Shown: positions 37,932-46,287 of the stretch, one piece after another
Position numbering within the stretch: the stretch's first letter is position 1
How the letters are laid out: each line of letters starts with the position of its first letter
Source of the DNA: Actinomycetospora chiangmaiensis DSM 45062
GTDB lineage: Bacteria > Actinomycetota > Actinomycetes > Mycobacteriales > Pseudonocardiaceae
Assembly: GCF_000379625.1 (NCBI RefSeq)
Contig: NZ_KB903246.1
Coordinates: 186,001-250,000, forward strand
Length of the DNA: 64,000 nucleotides
Direction of reading: 5' to 3'
Position numbers and translations under genes: made by a program
The notes under the pieces: generated by a model
Seen by the model: the letters and a program-made list of their open reading frames with translations, nothing else
Databases searched by the model: none
Told to the model about the DNA's origin: nothing

Positions 37932-39170
37932 ATGGCCACTCCCGACGCCGTGATCGTGTCCGCCGCCCGTTCCCCCATCGGCCGGGCCCGCAAGGGGACG
38001 CTCGCCGGCATGCGCCCCGACGACCTCGCCGCGCAGATGGTGCGCGCCGCCCTCGACCAGGTGCCCTCGCTGCCGCCCGCCGAGGTCGAGGACCTCATGC
38101 TCGGCTGTGGTCTGCCCGGGGGCGAGCAGGGCTACAACATGGGCCGCATCGTGGCCGTGCAGCTCGGGCTCGACACCGTCCCCGGCACCACCATCACCCG
38201 TTACTGCTCCTCGTCGCTGCAGACGATCCGCATGGCCGCGCACGCGATCCGCGCGGGCGAGGGCGACGTCTTCGTGGCGGCCGGGGTGGAGACCGTCTCC
38301 CGCTTCGAGAAGGGCTCCTCGGACGGGCTGCCGAACACGCAGAACCCGCTGTTCGACGAGGCGCAGGCCCGGACCGCCGAGACCGCCGCCGCCGGTGCGT
38401 CGGAGTGGCACGACCCGCGCGCCGACGGCCTGCTCCCCGACGCCTACGTCGCGATGGGGCAGACCGCGGAGAACGTCGCGCTGCTGGAGGACGTCTCCCG
38501 CGAGGAGATGGACCGGTTCGCGGTGCGCTCGCAGAACCTCGCGGAGCGCTCGAACGCCGACGGCTTCTGGGCCCGCGAGATCACGCCCGTGACGCTGCCC
38601 GACGGCTCGGTGGTCTCGGCCGACGACTCCCCGCGGGCGGGCACCACCTACGAGGCGGTCGCCGGACTCAAGCCGGTGTTCCGCCCCGACGGGCGCATCA
38701 CCGCGGGCAACGCGTGCCCGCTCAACGACGGCGCCGCGGCCGTGGTGGTCATGTCCTCGACCCGCGCCGCCGACCTCGGCATCACCCCGCTCGCCCGGAT
38801 CGTCTCCACGGGCGTGACGGGGCTCTCGCCCGAGATCATGGGCCTCGGGCCGGTCGGGGCCTCGCAGCAGGCGTTGCGCCGCGCCGGGCTGTCGATCGAC
38901 GACGTCGACCTCGTCGAGATCAACGAGGCCTTCGCCGCCCAGGTCCTGCCCTCGGCCCGCGGCCTCGGGCTCACCGACGAGACGATCGAGTCGAAGCTCA
39001 ACGTCCACGGCGGCTCGATCGCGGTCGGCCACCCGTTCGGCATGACCGGGGCGCGCATCGCCACCACGCTGCTGAACGGCCTGCGCGCGAAGGACGCGAC
39101 GATCGGGCTCGAGACGATGTGCGTCGGCGGTGGCCAGGGCATGGCGATGGTGCTCGAGCGCCTGTCCTGA
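37932..39170 (+). CDS. Acetyl-CoA C-acyltransferase (thiolase)
   Basis: 412 residues. Thiolase motifs are complete: the acyl-accepting Cys in TRYCSSSLQTIRMAAH (about residue 93), VEINEAFAAQ, the catalytic His in GGSIAVGHPFGMTGAR and the second Cys in CVGGGQGMAM. It either condenses or cleaves 3-ketoacyl-CoA, a beta-oxidation step in FadA3-like proteins; Rv1074c (fadA3) has this position. Chain-length specificity is not visible. A strong hairpin follows. Confidence 0.93.
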   Translation: MATPDAVIVSAARSPIGRARKGTLAGMRPDDLAAQMVRAALDQVPSLPPAEVEDLMLGCGLPGGEQGYNMGRIVAVQLGLDTVPGTTITRYCSSSLQTIRMAAHAIRAGEGDVFVAAGVETVSRFEKGSSDGLPNTQNPLFDEAQARTAETAAAGASEWHDPRADGLLPDAYVAMGQTAENVALLEDVSREEMDRFAVRSQNLAERSNADGFWAREITPVTLPDGSVVSADDSPRAGTTYEAVAGLKPVFRPDGRITAGNACPLNDGAAAVVVMSSTRAADLGITPLARIVSTGVTGLSPEIMGLGPVGASQQALRRAGLSIDDVDLVEINEAFAAQVLPSARGLGLTDETIESKLNVHGGSIAVGHPFGMTGARIATTLLNGLRAKDATIGLETMCVGGGQGMAMVLERLS

Positions 39171-39185
39171 CGGCGGGTCCCACGA

Positions 39186-39229
39186 CGACGACGGCCCGCC
39201 CCGGGAGTCCCCGGGGCGGGCCGTCGTCG
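39186..39229. terminator. Bidirectional terminator, perfect 20-bp stem
   Basis: Arms 39186-39205 and 39210-39229 are perfect complements around a 4-nt AGTC loop. It sits between the convergent thiolase and BI-1 genes, 15 and 11 bp from their stops. Confidence 0.92.
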
Positions 39230-39239
39230 GTCGGGGCGA

Positions 39240-40043
39240 CTAGTCGCCGCGGAAGTAGCTCAGCAGCCGCAGGATCTCGATGTAGAGCCAGACCAGCGTC
39301 GTCATGAAGCCGAAGGCGAGGTACCAGGCGAACTTCGCCGGCACGCCCGCCTTGACCGCCTGGTCGGCCTGGTCGAAGTCGAGCAGCAGCATGAACGCGC
39401 CGACCGCGATGCAGACCAGCGAGAAGATGATCGCGAGCGGGCCGCCGTCGCGCAGGCCGATGCCGCCGGCGCTGAAGAACGACACCACCAGGTTGACCAG
39501 CATGAGCACCACGACGCCGATGACGGCGCCGACGACCATCTTGGTCAGGCGCGGCGTCACGCGGATCGCGCCGGTCTTGTAGACGACGAGCATGCCGACG
39601 AAGACGCCGACCACGCCGACGACGGCCTGGAAGCCGATGCCCGCGTACCGGTTGCTCGAGGCCTCGAGGAATCCGGTGATCGTGCCCAGGGCCAGACCCT
39701 GCGACACCGAGTAGGTCAGCACGAGCGCCGGGTTGGAGCTCTGCTTGAAGATGATGATCAGCGAGACGACGAGGCCGACGACGAAGCCCAGGATGCCCAG
39801 GATCGGGCTGAGCAGGATCGCGGCCGCGATGCCCACACCGATGGTGATGACGGCGTTGAGCGCGGTCTTCTGGACGACGTCGTCGACGGTCAGGGGCCGG
39901 TCGCCCGCGCCCGCCGTGGACATGGGGCCGCCCGGGCCTCCCCCGAAGGCACCGCCCAGGCCCGCCGGCGCGTCCCCGAACCGCGCGTACCCACCGGGTG
40001 ACGTCGGCAGGTTGCGGAACGCCGGGTTGCTGCTGGTGCGCAC
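39240..40043 (-). CDS. Bax inhibitor-1/YccA-family membrane protein
   Basis: 267 residues from GTG with AGGAGG upstream. A Gly/Pro-rich cytoplasmic N-terminus (1-50) precedes about seven membrane segments (LNAVITIGVGIAAAILL, ILGFVVGLVVSLIIIF and others). Acidic residues near the end (DFDQADQAVKAG) resemble the pH-sensing Asp pair of BI-1 calcium-leak channels. Actinobacterial members are uncharacterised; a channel or stress role is inference. The 268 bp upstream contain an AT-rich island (40130-40146), a likely promoter zone for this or the divergent gene. Confidence 0.9.
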   Translation of the reverse strand: MRTSSNPAFRNLPTSPGGYARFGDAPAGLGGAFGGGPGGPMSTAGAGDRPLTVDDVVQKTALNAVITIGVGIAAAILLSPILGILGFVVGLVVSLIIIFKQSSNPALVLTYSVSQGLALGTITGFLEASSNRYAGIGFQAVVGVVGVFVGMLVVYKTGAIRVTPRLTKMVVGAVIGVVVLMLVNLVVSFFSAGGIGLRDGGPLAIIFSLVCIAVGAFMLLLDFDQADQAVKAGVPAKFAWYLAFGFMTTLVWLYIEILRLLSYFRGD

Positions 40044-40311
40044 TCGTCCTCCTCACGTGCACAAAGCGGCCGGTCGACCGCTCTCACTGGTCCCAACGCG
40101 CGACCCGGGGCCCGGGTTCCCGCACGGGTAAAAGAATTTTTGCACTGAACGACGCGATCCGGACGGACCGGGCAGCGCGCTGTGTGACCGGGTCCAGCAT
40201 ACGAGGGAACTTGACCATCCTGTTCGGCCCGCCGGGGCATGGAAGCGGGCGGACCGGGTCACCCTCCGAGTGTCCGGAGTACGTGTACCCGAGAACACCA
40301 GGAGGTTCGTC

Positions 40312-40575
40312 GTGGCAGGCCTCGGCGACATGGTGAACAAGGCCAAGGAGTGGGCGGGGCAGAACCCCGACAAGGCCGACAGCTTCGTCGACAAGGGGAG
40401 CGACGCCCTCAAGGGCAAGTTCGCCGGTCACGACCAGCAGTTCGACCAGGCCTCACAGAAGGCCAAGGACTACCTGCACGGGCCGCAGGGCGAGCAGGCC
40501 CCGCCGCCGGCGGGCGAGCAGGCCCCGCCCCCGCCGCCGCAGGGCGAGCAGCCGCCGCCCCCGCCGCAGCAGTAG
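40312..40575 (+). CDS. Rv0909-type putative antitoxin with a proline/glutamine tail
   Basis: 87 residues from GTG with AGGAGG at 40301. The first 60 residues (GDMVNKAKEWAGQNPDKADSF, DQQFDQASQKAKDYLHG) match the short helical MT0933/Rv0909-like family annotated as antitoxins. The last 28 residues are a disordered tail of GEQAPPP-type repeats. No toxin gene adjoins it: the next gene is convergent and the upstream gene diverges. The antitoxin label is therefore family-based only; a stress-response small protein is an equally fair reading. Confidence 0.65.
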   Translation: MAGLGDMVNKAKEWAGQNPDKADSFVDKGSDALKGKFAGHDQQFDQASQKAKDYLHGPQGEQAPPPAGEQAPPPPPQGEQPPPPPQQ

Positions 40576-40580
40576 CAGCT

Positions 40581-40639
40581 CCACACGACGACGGCCGGTG
40601 CCCCTCCACACGAGAGGGGCACCGGCCGTCGTGGTGTGG
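40581..40639. terminator. Bidirectional hairpin terminator
   Basis: Left arm 40581-40605 pairs with right arm 40615-40639 over 24 of 25 positions, with an 18-bp perfect inner stem ending GGTGCCCCT/AGGGGCACC. It lies between the convergent antitoxin-like and phosphatase genes. Confidence 0.9.
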
Positions 40640-40647
40640 GGGGTGGG

Positions 40648-42978
40648 TCAGCCCAGCCGGACGGCGAGCAGCACCGCGTCGTCGCGCAGCCCGTCGGCGC
40701 CGAGCACCTCGAGCACCCGGTCGCAGATCGCGCCGACGTCGTCGACGTCGGGGGCCTCGGCGAGGGTGCGGGCGAGGAGGTCGGTGCGCTCGTCGGGGTC
40801 GTTGCCCGGCGCCTCGATCAGCCCGTCGGTGTGCAGCACGAGCAGGTCGCCCGGATGCAGGTGGACCTCGGTGCAGTCACGCGCCGCGGAGCGGGTGGCG
40901 CCGATCAGCGGGGACAGGTTCCCGGTGAGCATCTCGACGGAGCCGTCGACCCGGCGCAGCAGCGGTGGCGGGTGACCGGCGTTGCAGTAGCCGAGGATCC
41001 AGCCCTCGCCGTCCTCCGGGCGCTCGAGGCGACCGAAGACGGCCGTGGCCATCGCCGCCATGTGCATGCCCTGCACGAGGTCGTTGCACCGGTCGATCAC
41101 CGCGTCGGGGCCCAGGCCCTCCCACGCGTACGAGCGGAGCACACCGCGCAGCTCACCCATCGCGGCCGCGGCCCGCAGGTCGTGGCCGACGACGTCGCCC
41201 ACGGCGATGCCGACGGCACCGTCGGGCAGCGGCAGCAGGTCGTACCAGTCGCCGCCGACCTGGGCGCCGTCGGTGGCGGCGAGGTAGCGCGAGGCCACGG
41301 TGAGGCCGGGGACCTCGGGCACGGCCGGCAGCAGGCTGCGCTGCAGGGTCTCCGCGGCGCCGTGCTCCCGCGCGTACAGCCGGGCGTTGTCGACGGCGAG
41401 GCCGGCGCGGGCCGCGAGGTCGCTCGCGAGGTAGAGGTCGCGCTGGGAGTAGCGGCGGCCGTACGGCAGCTCGGTGCCGAGGGTCAGCGCCCCCAGCACC
41501 TGGCCGCGGGCGCGCAGCGGGACCACGATCGCCGATCGCGGCCGCAGCTGCTCGTAGTGGCCGAGCAGCTCGGTGTCCTCCCGCAACCCCTCGGGCCGCA
41601 CCGGGAGCTCCGGCAGCAGGGACGGCGCGCCGCCGCCCAGGACGCGGTCGACCGGGTCGCCGTCCTCGGTGGGGGTGATCCAGCGGCCCAGCGCGGACAC
41701 GGTGCCCGTCTTCGAGTCGTCCCGGTGGTTGACCGCCACCCGGTTCGACGACGACGGGTCCCCGACCTCCTCGAGGAGGTCGACGCAGCAGTAGTCGGCG
41801 AGCGCGGGCACGACGATGCGGGCGAGGGCGCGGGCGGCGCCGCCGGAGTCGAGCGAGGCGGTCATCGCGGCCGTGGAGTCGGTCAGCAGCCGGAGCTGTT
41901 CGCGGGTCTCCTCCGCGGCCGCGAGCGCGGCGCGGCGCTCGTTCTCGACCATCACCCGCTCGGTGACGTCGGCCTGCACCCCGACGAAGTTGACGACGCG
42001 TCCGCCGCCGTCGAACACCGGGGAGATCGACACCTGGTTCCAGAAGGCGGTGCCGTCGCGCCGGTAGTTCAGCAGCACCTCGGTGATCGGCCGCTCGTCG
42101 GCGAGCGCGCTGCGGATCCGCGAGATCGAGGTCGGGTCGGTGTTGGGCCCCTGCAGGAAGCGGCAGTTGCGCCCGAGCACCTCGTCGAGGTCGTAGCCGG
42201 TGAGCCGGGTGAAGGCCGGGTTGACCCACACCAGCGGGTTCTGCTCGCGGTTCGGGTCGGAGATCGTGAAGGAGAGCTCGGTGGCGACGACGGCGCGGTC
42301 GCGCATCATCTCGAGGTGGCGCTGGGCGCCGGCCCCGGAGAGCTGCAGGAACACCACGAGGGCGAGCCGGCGACGCTCGTCGTCGTCGGCCTCGGAGAGC
42401 GGGAAGCCGGTGACCCAGAGCAGGCGGCCCTCGGCCTCCTCCCGCTCCTCCACCGTGGCCTCGGAGCCCTTGCGGGCGGCGTCGGCGACCGCGACCGGCT
42501 CCCCGGAGACCGGGATCCCCTGGGCCACGCGGGAGAGCGGGGAGGCGGTATCGCGCATCGGCCGGCCGGACAGGTCGGTGAGGCCGGCCGCCTCGCTCCA
42601 GGCGTCGATGTCGAGCGGGAGCTGCGCCTTGCCGCCGGTCAGGTCCTGCGCGGACCCGTTGGCGTAGGTGACGGTGCCGGCGTCGAGGTCGATCAGCGCG
42701 ACCGCGGCGGGTGCCGTGTGCAGGACCTGCGGGAGATCGCCGCCGCCCGCGTCGGAGGTCACGCTGTCGCGGACCCGCGCAGCCGCGTCGGCCATTCCGG
42801 AGTCGTCAGACCCGGTGCCGGGGGCGTCCGTCGTCGGGCTCCACTGCGCGCCCTCTGCGGTCTCCACGTGCTCGATCCCGACTCCTCCCGTCAGCGTCGT
42901 CTCGCGGGCACCCCGGGAACGAGATGTCGGGGCCGCACCGTCGCCGGCGTGCCCGTCCCCGTTCGACCTGCCCGTCAC
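40648..42978 (-). CDS. LOV-GAF-PP2C (SpoIIE-type) serine phosphatase, putative blue-light sensor
   Basis: 776 residues from GTG 42978. A first PAS-like domain (about 85-200) is followed by a second PAS of the LOV type (about 235-350), which carries GRNCRFLQG with the flavin-adduct Cys272, then NYRRDGTAFWNQVSISPV and FVGVQADVTER. A GAF domain (about 365-530) includes AIVVPLRARGQVLGAL. The C-terminal PP2C/SpoIIE phosphatase (about 545-776) has VGGDWYDLLPLPDG, VGDVVGHD, LVLHTDGLIEAP and DDAVLL, supplying the metal-binding Asps. It would dephosphorylate an anti-anti-sigma factor in response to blue light or redox. No anti-sigma partner gene is adjacent. Confidence 0.88.
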   Translation of the reverse strand: MTGRSNGDGHAGDGAAPTSRSRGARETTLTGGVGIEHVETAEGAQWSPTTDAPGTGSDDSGMADAAARVRDSVTSDAGGGDLPQVLHTAPAAVALIDLDAGTVTYANGSAQDLTGGKAQLPLDIDAWSEAAGLTDLSGRPMRDTASPLSRVAQGIPVSGEPVAVADAARKGSEATVEEREEAEGRLLWVTGFPLSEADDDERRRLALVVFLQLSGAGAQRHLEMMRDRAVVATELSFTISDPNREQNPLVWVNPAFTRLTGYDLDEVLGRNCRFLQGPNTDPTSISRIRSALADERPITEVLLNYRRDGTAFWNQVSISPVFDGGGRVVNFVGVQADVTERVMVENERRAALAAAEETREQLRLLTDSTAAMTASLDSGGAARALARIVVPALADYCCVDLLEEVGDPSSSNRVAVNHRDDSKTGTVSALGRWITPTEDGDPVDRVLGGGAPSLLPELPVRPEGLREDTELLGHYEQLRPRSAIVVPLRARGQVLGALTLGTELPYGRRYSQRDLYLASDLAARAGLAVDNARLYAREHGAAETLQRSLLPAVPEVPGLTVASRYLAATDGAQVGGDWYDLLPLPDGAVGIAVGDVVGHDLRAAAAMGELRGVLRSYAWEGLGPDAVIDRCNDLVQGMHMAAMATAVFGRLERPEDGEGWILGYCNAGHPPPLLRRVDGSVEMLTGNLSPLIGATRSAARDCTEVHLHPGDLLVLHTDGLIEAPGNDPDERTDLLARTLAEAPDVDDVGAICDRVLEVLGADGLRDDAVLLAVRLG

Positions 42979-43109
42979 CCCGGGCAGCCTAGCCACCCGC
43001 GGCAAGCTCGGCCCGACACGGATGGCGGGGATGCCCCGGACCGGGGTCCTCGCCGTGATGCGTCGGACTGGGATGCAACGGACGGTGTACGGGACACGGC
43101 GACCGGCCG

Positions 43110-44021
43110 TCAGACGAGGAAGACCTCGCGCGGCCCCGGGGCCCACCCGTCGGGCAGCTCGGCGTCGTGCTCGGTGTCGGAGGCGTCGCGGCCCGGTGCG
43201 CGCAGCGCCGCGGTGAAGGCCGCACTGGCCGCGTGCTTGCGCTCGATCAGCGTGTCGGTGAGCAGCACCTGGCGCGCCCGGCGCCACGGGACCTCGGACG
43301 AGTCCGGCCCGGCCCAGGTCCACGCCCGGTCCAGCCAGCGCACCAGGCGCACCCGGTAGGCGGCGGTGACCACCTCGGCGGCGCGCCCCGCCGCCTCGTG
43401 GTCGTCGTCCCCGTCGCCCGACCAGGGGGCGAGCACGCACAGGCCGCCCGGGTCGTCGGAGAAGCCGACGATCTCGCTGATGGCTGCGACGACGTCGGAC
43501 TCGGCCGCCGCCACCCCGCCGTCGGGCAGTCCGAGCCGGTGGCGGCGCACGACCGAGAGGCCGAGCGCGCGGTAGGCCGCCTCGGCCGCCGCCTCGTCCG
43601 GGTCGACGTCGTCGTCCTCGGGGGTCAGGTCGTCGTCGAGGTCGTCCAGGTCGGCGCCCAGCAGGTCGTCCAGGCCGAGCGGACCGTCGGCGACGACGTC
43701 CGGGAGCCGCCCGTCCCGCACGGTGTCCTCGACCAGGGAGGGCGGCGGGCAGGTGAGGGTGGGCCGCTCGGTCAGGCTGAGCACGTCGACCTCCGCGTGC
43801 CGCGACCCCAGCCGCCGCAGCAGCCCGCCGGCGGCGCGGATCTCGTCCCGCGGGTGCGGCGCGACGACGACGATGCGGCGGCACGACCGCAGGGTCAGCG
43901 GACGCAGCGTCTCGAGCGCGGACCAGGGCGCCCGGACGGACGCGTCGGTCTCCCGCGCAGCGTCGGACGCCTCCGCGAAGTCAGCCACCCTGCTCACCTC
44001 CCCGTCGGAAGTCTGTCCCAT
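43110..44021 (-). CDS. PIG-L/LmbE-family protein with altered catalytic motif
   Basis: 303 residues from ATG 44021. The deacetylase core starts RIVVVAPHPRDEIRAAGGLL. In PIG-L enzymes this is PHPDDE, where the first Asp is the general base and the second binds zinc. Here the first Asp is Arg58, while His56 and Asp59 remain. The downstream zinc His is possibly in DDDHEAAGRAAEV. A long acidic insert (LDDLDDDLTPEDDDVD, about 125-145) is unusual. It may be a deacetylase with changed chemistry or a non-catalytic relative. It lies 131 bp upstream of the LOV phosphatase on the same strand. Confidence 0.7.
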   Translation of the reverse strand: MGQTSDGEVSRVADFAEASDAARETDASVRAPWSALETLRPLTLRSCRRIVVVAPHPRDEIRAAGGLLRRLGSRHAEVDVLSLTERPTLTCPPPSLVEDTVRDGRLPDVVADGPLGLDDLLGADLDDLDDDLTPEDDDVDPDEAAAEAAYRALGLSVVRRHRLGLPDGGVAAAESDVVAAISEIVGFSDDPGGLCVLAPWSGDGDDDHEAAGRAAEVVTAAYRVRLVRWLDRAWTWAGPDSSEVPWRRARQVLLTDTLIERKHAASAAFTAALRAPGRDASDTEHDAELPDGWAPGPREVFLV

Positions 44022-44246
44022 GGACGTCGCCCGTTCGGAGCAGCACACGACCGGGAACGCCGAGCGGTCCGGGGCAGGACGCGAACGGTCACGCGGTGCT
44101 GCACCCCCTCGGTTCCGTCGCCACGAGGATGACGCGGCCGGGTGAGGTCGCCGCGTCCGCCGTCTCTCGCCGGAGCGACGCTGCGGTGATGAGATGACGA
44201 CGACTCGCCCGACCCGGGGCCGACAGCGGGTGAACGCTCGGTGACG

Positions 44247-44320
44247 TGCCCCCGGTGGGGTTCGAACCCACACTGCGGCGATTTTAAGTCGCCTGCCTCT
44301 GCCGATTGGGCTACAGGGGC
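44247..44320 (-). tRNA. tRNA with UAA anticodon (Leu UUA decoding) but a short, class I-like variable loop
   Basis: 74 nt without encoded CCA. Folding by eye: acceptor GCCCCTG pairs with CGGGGGC (one U-G), a 3-bp D stem GCC/GGC with an 11-nt GG-containing loop, anticodon stem GGCGA/TCGCC, loop CTTAAAA (anticodon TAA), a 5-nt variable loop GCAGT, T stem GTGGG/CCCAC with loop TTCGAAC, discriminator A. UAA reads leucine UUA, yet bacterial tRNA-Leu normally has a long variable arm. It starts 10 bp after the uracil-DNA glycosylase stop on the same strand, so it is probably processed from that transcript. Confidence 0.85.
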
Positions 44321-44330
44321 CTTGCCTCCG

Positions 44331-45035
44331 TCAGTCTCGCAGGCCCGCCGCCCGCGCGGCCGCGGCCAGGACCTCCTCCAGCATGGCGGGAGTGAGGCGG
44401 CCGGTGAAGGTGTTCTGTTGGCTCACGTGGTAGCAGCCGAACAGCTGCAGCGGGTCGCGCTCCGGCCGGCGGGACGCGAGCTCGACCTGCACCGCGTGCC
44501 CGAACCGGGGCCGCGGCCGCGGGACCACCCACCCGGCGTCGAGCACCGGGAGCAGCGCCTGCCAGCCGAAACCGCCCAGCACGACGACGGACCGGACCTC
44601 GGTGAGCAGCGCCAGCTCCCGCTCGAGGAACGGCCGGCAGGTGTCCCGCTCCGCGGGGGTGGGCTTGTTCTCGGGCGGGGCGCAGCGCACCGGCGCGACG
44701 ATGCGGACGCCGGAGAGCTCCAGGCCGTCCCCGGGCCACGTCGCCGTCGGCTGGGACGCGCGGCCGACCGCGTGCAGGGCCGCGTAGAGCACGTCGCCCG
44801 AGCGGTCGCCGGTGAACATCCGCCCGGTCCGGTTGGCGCCGTGCGCCGCGGGGGCGAGGCCGACGATGGCGAGCCGGGCGTCCCCCGGGCCGAAGCCGGG
44901 CACGGGCCGGCCCCAGTAGGTCTGGTCGCGGAAGGCGGCCCGCTTCTCGCGGGCGACCTGCTCGCGCCACGTCACGAGCCGGGGGCAGGCCCGGCACTCG
45001 CTGATCTCGCGGTCGAGTGCGTCGAGCGCGCTCAC
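44331..45035 (-). CDS. Uracil-DNA glycosylase, family 4/5 Fe-S type
   Basis: 234 residues from GTG 45035, which overlaps the ppx stop (GTGA). CRACPRLVTWRE at residues 14-25 gives the first Fe-S cysteines, and VRIVAPVRCAPPENKPTPAE and FGCYHVSQQNTFTGRLT carry others and the DNA-binding loop. The catalytic loop GLAPAAHGANRTGRMFTGD has Ala where family 4 has Glu or Asp, fitting family 5 (UDGb), which also removes hypoxanthine and other deaminated bases. It repairs cytosine deamination, a hazard in GC-rich DNA. A tRNA follows 10 bp downstream. Confidence 0.9.
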   Translation of the reverse strand: MSALDALDREISECRACPRLVTWREQVAREKRAAFRDQTYWGRPVPGFGPGDARLAIVGLAPAAHGANRTGRMFTGDRSGDVLYAALHAVGRASQPTATWPGDGLELSGVRIVAPVRCAPPENKPTPAERDTCRPFLERELALLTEVRSVVVLGGFGWQALLPVLDAGWVVPRPRPRFGHAVQVELASRRPERDPLQLFGCYHVSQQNTFTGRLTPAMLEEVLAAAARAAGLRD

Positions 45036-46003
45036 TGCGTGCGGCTCGCCCGCGCGCACTCCCGGGCGATGCCGTCGAGGATGTCGTGCTCGGAGACGAC
45101 GAGCTCGGTGACGCCCGCCCGCTCGGCCAGCTCCTCGGCGAGGACCCGCACCACGAGCGAGCCGCCGCCGATGACGTCCACCCGCCCCGGGTGCATCGGG
45201 CCCAGCGCGGCGCGCTCCGAGCGCGGCATCGCCTCGAGGCGCAGGCAGGTCTCACGGACCTCGTCGAGCCCGAGCCGGGCCAGGTGGATCTTCTCGGGTG
45301 CGTAGGTGCGCAGGCCCATGGCGACCGCGGCGATCGTGGTCGCGGTCCCCGCCACCGCGACCCAGGTCTGCACGTCGGCGACGTCCACCGCCTCGAACGC
45401 CGGCGCGAGGGTCTCGCGGGTGAACGCCTCGGCCTCGGCGACCTGCGCGGCGGACGGCGGGTCGTCGTGCAGGACCTTCTCGGTGAGCCGGACGCAGCCG
45501 ACGTTCGCGGAGTACGCCGCCGCCACCTCCGCCGCGACCGCGTCCCACGTCCCGGCGACCAGCTCGGTGGACCCGCCGCCGACGTCGGCGACCACGGCCG
45601 GCCCCTCGTCGGGATCGAGGTCGGCCACGGCGCCCGCGAACGAGAGGCGAGCCTCCTCCTCGCCGGTGATCACCTCGGCCTCGACCCCGAGGATGTCGCG
45701 CACCATCGAGAAGAACTCGTCGCGGTTCTCCGCGTCGCGCGTCGCCGAGGTGGCGCACAGCCGCACGGTGGTGGTCGAGGTGCGCCGCAGCATCTCCCCG
45801 TAGGCGAGGAGCGCCTCCTTGGTGCGCGCGAGCGACTCCGGCGCGATGCGGTGCGTCGCGTCGACGCCCTGGCCGAGGCGGTTGACGCGCATCTCGCGGT
45901 GCACGTCGGTGAGCCACTGCGAGCCGTCCTCGCGGACGGTCACGTCGGCGACGAGCAGGCGGATCGAGTTGGTCCCGCAGTCGATGGCCGCGACGCGCGG
46001 CAT
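45032..46003 (-). CDS. Exopolyphosphatase / pppGpp phosphohydrolase family
   Basis: 323 residues from ATG. The ASKHA fold is clear: AAIDCGTNSIRLLVAD (phosphate loop 1), CATSATRDAENRDEF, ITGEEEARLSFAGA, VADVGGGSTELV (phosphate loop 2) and VAGTATTIAA. Short Ppx/GppA proteins of this length hydrolyse polyphosphate end groups or (p)ppGpp; the Rv1026 homologue (PPX2) acts on polyphosphate. Order eno-divIC-DUF501-ppx is the mycobacterial one. UDG is translationally coupled behind it. Confidence 0.92.
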   Translation of the reverse strand: MPRVAAIDCGTNSIRLLVADVTVREDGSQWLTDVHREMRVNRLGQGVDATHRIAPESLARTKEALLAYGEMLRRTSTTTVRLCATSATRDAENRDEFFSMVRDILGVEAEVITGEEEARLSFAGAVADLDPDEGPAVVADVGGGSTELVAGTWDAVAAEVAAAYSANVGCVRLTEKVLHDDPPSAAQVAEAEAFTRETLAPAFEAVDVADVQTWVAVAGTATTIAAVAMGLRTYAPEKIHLARLGLDEVRETCLRLEAMPRSERAALGPMHPGRVDVIGGGSLVVRVLAEELAERAGVTELVVSEHDILDGIARECARASRTQ

Positions 46004-46076
46004 GGGCGCTCCCTCCGGCGGATGGTCGCGCGTGAGGTTACGGCAGGGGTCCGACGGCGCTCCGACGTCGGGGCAC

Positions 46077-46128
46077 GGACCGGCCCCCGGGAGGCGGACG
46101 GCGGGTGTCGCCTCCCGGGGGCCGGTCC
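46077..46128 (-). terminator. Strong hairpin between DUF501 gene and ppx
   Basis: Perfect 20-bp arms 46077-46096 and 46109-46128 (GGACCGGCCCCCGGGAGGCG and its complement) with a 12-nt loop. It lies 160-211 bp beyond the DUF501 stop and 74 bp before ppx, so it may split the operon or attenuate read-through into ppx. Confidence 0.75.
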
Positions 46129-46287
46129 TGGCACCCGCGGGGGTCCGGCGGAGAACCCCGCGGACCGGTGGGCCGTCCGCACCACCGGTGAACCGGGTCG
46201 CCGTTCCCGGCGACCGCACCATGGTCGCGCGTCGCGGGCCCCCGGAGCAATCCGGAACCGGTTCCGACACCGGGCCGTGGCACGTGA

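Noticed and set aside
40636-43359. A 907-codon plus-strand frame opposite the LOV phosphatase
   Set aside because: The opposite strand encodes clear PAS/LOV, GAF and PP2C motifs; the antisense translation is compositionally biased noise.
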